DNA from: Desulfobacterales bacterium
GTDB taxonomy: Bacteria > Desulfobacterota > Desulfobacteria > Desulfobacterales > Desulfosalsimonadaceae
Assembly: GCA_007135795.1 (NCBI GenBank)
Contig: SLIE01000415.1
Coordinates: forward strand, 1 to 9,634
DNA: 9,634 nt
Direction: 5' to 3'
This document shows positions 6,629-9,634 of this stretch, one piece after another. The translations under genes and the position numbers were made by a program. How positions within the stretch are numbered: position 1 is the first letter of the stretch; the number at the start of each line of letters is the position of its first letter. The notes below the pieces were generated by a model that saw only the letters and a list, made by a program, of their open reading frames with translations, searched no databases and had not been told where the DNA came from.

Positions 6629-6648
6629 TTAGAAACCGAACGCTCGTT
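6616..6648. promoter_or_regulatory. Candidate operator: CCGAAC pair and AACG-CT-CGTT palindrome
   Basis: On the plus strand CCGAAC occurs at 6616-6621 and 6636-6641, exactly 20 bases apart, flanking the tetR -35. The right copy merges with AACGCTCGTT (6639-6648), an inverted repeat with AACG/CGTT arms and a 2-base spacer. Arms of this kind resemble operators of TetR-family fatty-acid regulators. That the neighbouring TetR binds here is inference. Confidence 0.4.
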
Positions 6649-6656
6649 ATATTTTA

Positions 6657-7055
6657 TCATTTCTCAGGATAACAGACGGTAACCGTGGTGGCAATCCCCC
6701 CCCTTGCCGTAAAGTCTCCGGTAACGGTCATCTGTTTCGGCTTCAGCACCAACACAAGGTCTTCAATTATCCGGTTTACGGCATTTTCATAAAAAATTCC
6801 GACATTGCGGTATTGCAACAGGTAATATTTCAAGGATTTGAGCTCGATGATATGGCGATCCGGCACGTATCGTATGGTAATGCACCCGAAATCGGGCAGA
6901 CCCGTCATGGGACAGACCGAGGTGTATTCGGGCTGGGAGATGACCACTTCTATTTTTCGTTGGTATTGGTATAAAAGCGGCTCCAGCAGTGCGGTGGTTA
7001 TGATTTCCGGGGACAAGGGCGACATCCCCGGGCTTTTTTCATTTGCATCTTCCAT
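6657..7055 (-). CDS. queF: NADPH-dependent 7-cyano-7-deazaguanine reductase, type I
   Basis: QueF reduces the nitrile of preQ0 to the amine preQ1, a step in queuosine tRNA modification in the cytoplasm. The 132-residue length fits the single-domain type I form. Cys48 in Ser-Val-Cys-Pro-Met-Thr-Gly-Leu-Pro-Asp-Phe is the expected thioimide nucleophile and Asp55, seven residues on, the acid. Glu-Leu-Lys-Ser-Leu-Lys (71-76) is the QueF signature, and Glu90 in Ile-Phe-Tyr-Glu is 42 residues after Cys48, the same spacing as Cys55 to Glu97 in the Bacillus enzyme. Tyr89 replaces the His often found beside that Glu. The start is supported by AAGGA seven bases upstream (about 7063-7067). The gene is divergent from pncB and has its own promoter candidate. 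No other queuosine genes are in the window. Confidence 0.96.
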   Translation of the reverse strand: MEDANEKSPGMSPLSPEIITTALLEPLLYQYQRKIEVVISQPEYTSVCPMTGLPDFGCITIRYVPDRHIIELKSLKYYLLQYRNVGIFYENAVNRIIEDLVLVLKPKQMTVTGDFTARGGIATTVTVCYPEK

Positions 7056-7151
7056 TGACTCATCCTTAAAATAGTAAAATACACATCAAAATCTTATTTC
7101 CGGGAACCGGTTTTGCCGGCTCTTTATCGACACAAAAAAACAGTTGTATTG

Positions 7152-7180
7152 GTAATAAATAATAATGGGGTACATGTCAA
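7152..7180 (-). promoter_or_regulatory. Candidate sigma-70 promoter for queF
   Basis: On the minus strand TTGACA (7180-7175, perfect -35) is separated by 17 bases from TATTAC (7157-7152, four of six -10 bases). The start would be near 7145, about 90 bases before the queF ATG. The -35 lies inside a perfect 7-bp inverted repeat (7173-7191). Confidence 0.55.
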
Positions 7181-7207
7181 TCAATGACATGACCGGTTAC
7201 GGTCATG
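7173..7207. promoter_or_regulatory. Two overlapping palindromes in the queF/pncB divergent region
   Basis: CATGTCA (7173-7179) and TGACATG (7185-7191) form a perfect 7-bp inverted repeat with a 5-base spacer. Overlapping it, CATGACCG (7188-7195) and CGGTCATG (7200-7207) form a perfect 8-bp inverted repeat with a 4-base spacer. The first covers the queF -35 and both lie 73-107 bases upstream of the pncB start, a position suited to an operator serving both genes. The protein that would bind is unknown. Confidence 0.5.
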
Positions 7208-7279
7208 CCCGGCCGGACACTTTTCCAGAAGTTACTTCAGAGGATACCATCTTGCCAATTTAAGTAGCGGGGAGGGACT

Positions 7280-8626
7280 ATGAAACAACGGGTTAAAACG
7301 GGACCGATTTTCACGGATCTGTATGAACTGACAATGGCACAATGCTATTTTTCGGCAAAGATCACCGGGGAAGCGACATTTTCATTGTTTGTCAGAGGAT
7401 ATCCGGAAAACAGAAACTACTATGTCATGGCCGGGCTTGAAGAAGCCTTTGCGGAAGTGCTTGATTACACATTTTCCAGTGAAGACCTGGCATACCTGAA
7501 AAAAACGAACCTGTTCACACGGGATTTTCTCGATTACCTGGAGACCTTCCGCTTTACCGGCACGGTGCGCTGCATGCCCGAGGGATCTTTGTTTTTTGCC
7601 GATGAACCGGTCATGGAAGTTTCCGCGCCAATTATGGAGTCCCAGGTTCTGGAAACCTTTCTGATAAACGCCATCGGCTTTTCGAGCCTTATCGCCACCA
7701 AGGCCGCCAGGTGTGTGAAGGCAGCCAAGGGAAGAGGCCTCGTTGATTTTTCGCTTCGCAGAAACCAGGGATCCGATGCCGGACTGAAAGTTGCCAGAAG
7801 CTCTTATATCGCCGGTTTTGCCGCCACCAGCAATGTTCTCGCGGGAAAGATCTACGATATACCGGTTTCCGGTACCATGGCCCATTCATTTGTAAGCCTT
7901 TTTGAAGATGAGCATGATGCCTTTCGGGTCTTTGCGGAGAACTATCCGGATAATACGGTCCTGCTCATCGATACCCATGACACGATTGAAGGGGCGAAAA
8001 ATGCGGCCAGCATCGGAATCGAAATGCAACAACGAGGGGAGCAGTTGAGAGGGGTCCGTCTCGATAGTGGCGACATGGCCCAATTGAGCAAGGATGTACG
8101 GCAAATCCTAAATGATGCCGGTCTGACGGAAACAAAAATTTTTGCCAGCAGTGGATTCGACGAGTACAAGATCGCCCGTGTTCTTGACAATAACGCATTG
8201 ATCGACGCTTTCGGCGTGGGGACAAAACTGGGTGTTTCAGCAGACGCACCTTATCTGGACATGGTTTACAAGCTTGTACGTTTCAAAGACCGGGACATAA
8301 CCAAACAAAGCCCCGGCAAAGCCTATCTGGCCGGAGAGAAACAGGTGTTTCGCAAAACGGATGAAGGCGGGAAATACCTGGCGGATATCATCGGCAGAAA
8401 AGATGAAACCTTTAAAAATACGATTCCAATGCTTCAAACCATGATCGAAAAAGGGACGTTGATGGTAGAGATGCCCGATCTGGAAGAGATCAGAAAATAT
8501 TTTACCGCCTGTTTTTCAAAACTCGACGAAACATACAAGGCCATTGATTCAACGGCCCGGTATCCGGTGAGTGTAAGTGACGATCTCAAGGAGATTCAAA
8601 AGCGGATTGCCGGCCAGATTCTATAG
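7280..8626 (+). CDS. pncB: Nicotinate phosphoribosyltransferase
   Basis: The enzyme joins nicotinate and PRPP with ATP to give nicotinate mononucleotide, the first Preiss-Handler step of NAD salvage in the cytoplasm. The 448-residue product has Thr-Asp-Leu-Tyr-Glu-Leu-Thr-Met (12-19), Phe-Ser-Leu-Arg-Arg-Asn-Gln-Gly (157-164), Gly-Thr-Met-Ala-His-Ser-Phe (198-204, with His202 as the expected phosphorylated residue), Arg-Leu-Asp-Ser-Gly-Asp (260-265) and Phe-Gly-Val-Gly-Thr-Lys-Leu (311-317), all in family order. Length and motifs are complete. ATG 7280 is preceded by a GGGGAGGG run ending four to five bases upstream. No convincing -35/-10 pair was found on the plus strand. It appears to be a single-gene unit followed by a 145-bp inverted-repeat element. 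Confidence 0.96.
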   Translation: MKQRVKTGPIFTDLYELTMAQCYFSAKITGEATFSLFVRGYPENRNYYVMAGLEEAFAEVLDYTFSSEDLAYLKKTNLFTRDFLDYLETFRFTGTVRCMPEGSLFFADEPVMEVSAPIMESQVLETFLINAIGFSSLIATKAARCVKAAKGRGLVDFSLRRNQGSDAGLKVARSSYIAGFAATSNVLAGKIYDIPVSGTMAHSFVSLFEDEHDAFRVFAENYPDNTVLLIDTHDTIEGAKNAASIGIEMQQRGEQLRGVRLDSGDMAQLSKDVRQILNDAGLTETKIFASSGFDEYKIARVLDNNALIDAFGVGTKLGVSADAPYLDMVYKLVRFKDRDITKQSPGKAYLAGEKQVFRKTDEGGKYLADIIGRKDETFKNTIPMLQTMIEKGTLMVEMPDLEEIRKYFTACFSKLDETYKAIDSTARYPVSVSDDLKEIQKRIAGQIL

Positions 8627-8657
8627 CCCCCCCCGGGATAAGACAATGCGCTTGTAA

Positions 8658-8802
8658 TAGTGCCTGAACGAAAACCGTCTTTTTCGCCAATCTCTGCGTC
8701 CGGCTCAAATTTTAATCCTCAAAATACACTCATTATTCCTGCGGTTAAAATTTACGCCGTCCTTGACCTTGACGAAAAATTCTGGTTTTCGTTCGGGCAC
8801 TA
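8658..8802. repeat. 145-bp MITE-like inverted-repeat element
   Basis: The ends TAGTGCCTGAACGAAAACC (8658-8676) and GGTTTTCGTTCGGGCACTA (8784-8802) are inverted repeats with one mismatch in 19. Further in, TTTTTCG (8680-8686) pairs with CGAAAAA (8773-8779), GCGT (8696-8699) with ACGC (8754-8757), and AAATTTTAA (8707-8715) with TTAAAATTT (8745-8753), all nested in order, so the whole unit can fold back. Both ends finish in TA, which would suit a TA target duplication as made by IS630/Tc1-type transposases. It encodes nothing and lies directly downstream of pncB, where its RNA hairpin might also end transcription. Confidence 0.65.
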
Positions 8803-8873
8803 AATAGTACGCGTGAACCCGGCGATGAACCGTTGCAAATCATAAAAAAGGTTGCATTTGAGGCCGAGAGTGG

Positions 8874-8901
8874 TTAAAAGACAGCAAAAAATGGTTATTA
8901 T
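8874..8901 (+). promoter_or_regulatory. Weak sigma-70 promoter candidate for the radical SAM gene
   Basis: TTAAAA (8874-8879, four of six -35 bases) is 16 bases from TATTAT (8896-8901, five of six -10 bases). Transcription would begin near 8908, just upstream of the 8922-8935 palindrome. The region is AT-rich, so chance matches are likely. Confidence 0.25.
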
Positions 8902-8921
8902 ACCTTAAAATGAAGACGGGT

Positions 8922-8935
8922 TGATTCCGGAATCA
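8922..8935. promoter_or_regulatory. Perfect 14-bp palindrome TGATTCCGGAATCA
   Basis: TGATTCCGGAATCA is its own reverse complement with no spacer. It lies about 60 bases upstream of the radical SAM start codon and just downstream of the weak promoter candidate, a place where a repressor could act. No matching regulator is in the window. Confidence 0.35.
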
Positions 8936-8995
8936 TTAAACATAACAGTGATGGGGCTATGACGGCTATAAAAATCACTATTGGAGATAATAAAG

Positions 8996-9634
8996 ATGCA
9001 TTACGAAGGAATGGTCATTCGCCCGCCAAGCGAGGCGGACAGTATTTTACTCCAGGTCACCGTGGGATGTTCTCATAACAAGTGCACCTTCTGCGGCACT
9101 TACAAGGGGGAGCGATTCAAGATCAAGCCGGACGAACGAATCCTGGAGGATATCGCCTATGCTGCCAGGAATTTTACGTATGCGCGGCGGCTTTTCATCT
9201 GTGACGGCGATGCACTGATCATACCTCAAAAACGGCTGATCAAAATCCTGGAAGAAATCAATAAACAGATCCCCTGGCTCGATCGGATCAGTCTTTATGC
9301 CAATGCCAAGGGGATAAAGATGAAAAGCCCGGAGGAGCTCGAGGAACTCAGGGATCATGGCCTTACGCTTGCGTACATGGGACTGGAGTCCGGCGATGAC
9401 CAAACCCTGAAGAACATAAACAAAGGCGCATCCTCCGAACAGATGATCAAAATGGGGAAAAAGCTGCGTGCCGCCGGCATCAAGGTGTCGATCACCGTGC
9501 TTTTAGGTATTGCGGGGAAAGAGCGATCCGCCATTCATGCCGAGGCGACCGGCAAAGTACTCTCTGCAATCGACCCCGAGTATGTGGGGGCACTATCCCT
9601 GAAGCTGATCCACGGGACGGAACTGCATGAACAG
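8996..9634 (+). CDS. Radical SAM protein, N-terminal 213 residues (3' end outside window)
   Basis: The frame is open from ATG 8996 to the last base, with GGAG at 8983-8986 nine bases before the start. Residues 21-34 contain Gly-Cys-Ser-His-Asn-Lys-Cys-Thr-Phe-Cys-Gly, placing Cys25, Cys30 and Cys33 as ligands of the 4Fe-4S cluster in a CX4CX2C spacing, one residue longer than the common CX3CX2C. Downstream are Phe-Ile-Cys-Asp-Gly-Asp-Ala-Leu (67-74, at the position of the SAM-binding GGE motif), Gly-Leu-Glu-Ser-Gly-Asp-Asp (129-135) and Ile-Asn-Lys-Gly-Ala (141-145), in the order of a radical SAM partial TIM barrel. The GCSHNKCTFC form with Asp-Gly-Asp-Ala is, from memory, shared by a widespread group of uncharacterised anaerobe proteins. 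The substrate is unknown. The C-terminus is missing, so an extra domain cannot be excluded. Confidence 0.92.
   Translation, partial: MHYEGMVIRPPSEADSILLQVTVGCSHNKCTFCGTYKGERFKIKPDERILEDIAYAARNFTYARRLFICDGDALIIPQKRLIKILEEINKQIPWLDRISLYANAKGIKMKSPEELEELRDHGLTLAYMGLESGDDQTLKNINKGASSEQMIKMGKKLRAAGIKVSITVLLGIAGKERSAIHAEATGKVLSAIDPEYVGALSLKLIHGTELHEQ

Larger units (their letters stand above)
8627..8995. other. Intergenic region with MITE-like element and leader of the radical SAM gene
   Basis: No credible gene lies in these 369 bases. The left part begins with a run of eight C right after the pncB stop and then holds the 145-bp inverted-repeat element (8658-8802). The right part is AT-richer and holds a weak promoter candidate (8874-8901) and a perfect 14-bp palindrome (8922-8935) before the ribosome-binding site of the radical SAM gene. 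Confidence 0.6.

Noticed and set aside
7056..7145. A canonical preQ1-I riboswitch before queF
   Set aside because: A pseudoknot-like fold is possible, but the conserved first loop and consensus core could not be matched by eye, so it is kept only as a finding and not annotated as a riboswitch.
8658..8802. A complete insertion sequence
   Set aside because: The element is 145 bp and has no open frame for a transposase; at most it is a non-autonomous derivative.

Overview
The window looks like ordinary chromosome from a Gram-negative anaerobe, most likely a sulfate-reducer-type member of the Desulfobacterota (Desulfobacterales-like). This is inferred from moderate GC, the TetR plus acyl-CoA-type phosphotransferase pair, a DUF1848 protein, a short type I QueF, and the style of the radical SAM protein at the right edge. 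No phage genes, transposase, CRISPR array, tRNA or rRNA gene is seen.

Layout. Bases 1-126 hold the last 41 codons of a plus-strand gene, perhaps a SixA-like phosphohistidine phosphatase. A pyrimidine-rich intergenic stretch follows (127-474). Five plus-strand genes (475-4606) are then packed like an operon: an alpha/alpha-toroid protein of unknown substrate, a hexapeptide-repeat acyltransferase, a 113-residue unknown protein, a DUF1848 protein with a C-terminal CX3CX2C motif, and a DusB-type tRNA-dihydrouridine synthase. The last four are joined by overlaps or a very short gap. Facing them on the minus strand is a two-gene unit, a TetR-family regulator followed after 6 bases by an ACAD10/11-type phosphotransferase, probably concerned with acyl-CoA or fatty-acid metabolism. 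Upstream of it, still on the minus strand, is queF (last step of preQ1 synthesis for queuosine). Divergent from queF is pncB (nicotinate phosphoribosyltransferase, NAD salvage). After pncB comes a 145-bp inverted-repeat element without coding capacity (MITE-like), and then the first 213 codons of a radical SAM protein that runs off the window.

How the parts relate. Two genes act on tRNA modification (dus, queF), one on NAD salvage (pncB), and one pair on acyl metabolism with its own regulator. The least explained parts are the five-gene unit, the radical-SAM-like cysteine signature at the wrong end of the DUF1848 protein, overlapping perfect palindromes in the queF/pncB divergent promoter region, a possible pseudoknot in the queF leader, 20-bp-spaced half-sites at the tetR promoter, and the 145-bp element. 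No clearly new defence or mobile system is visible; the findings are leads, not demonstrated systems.
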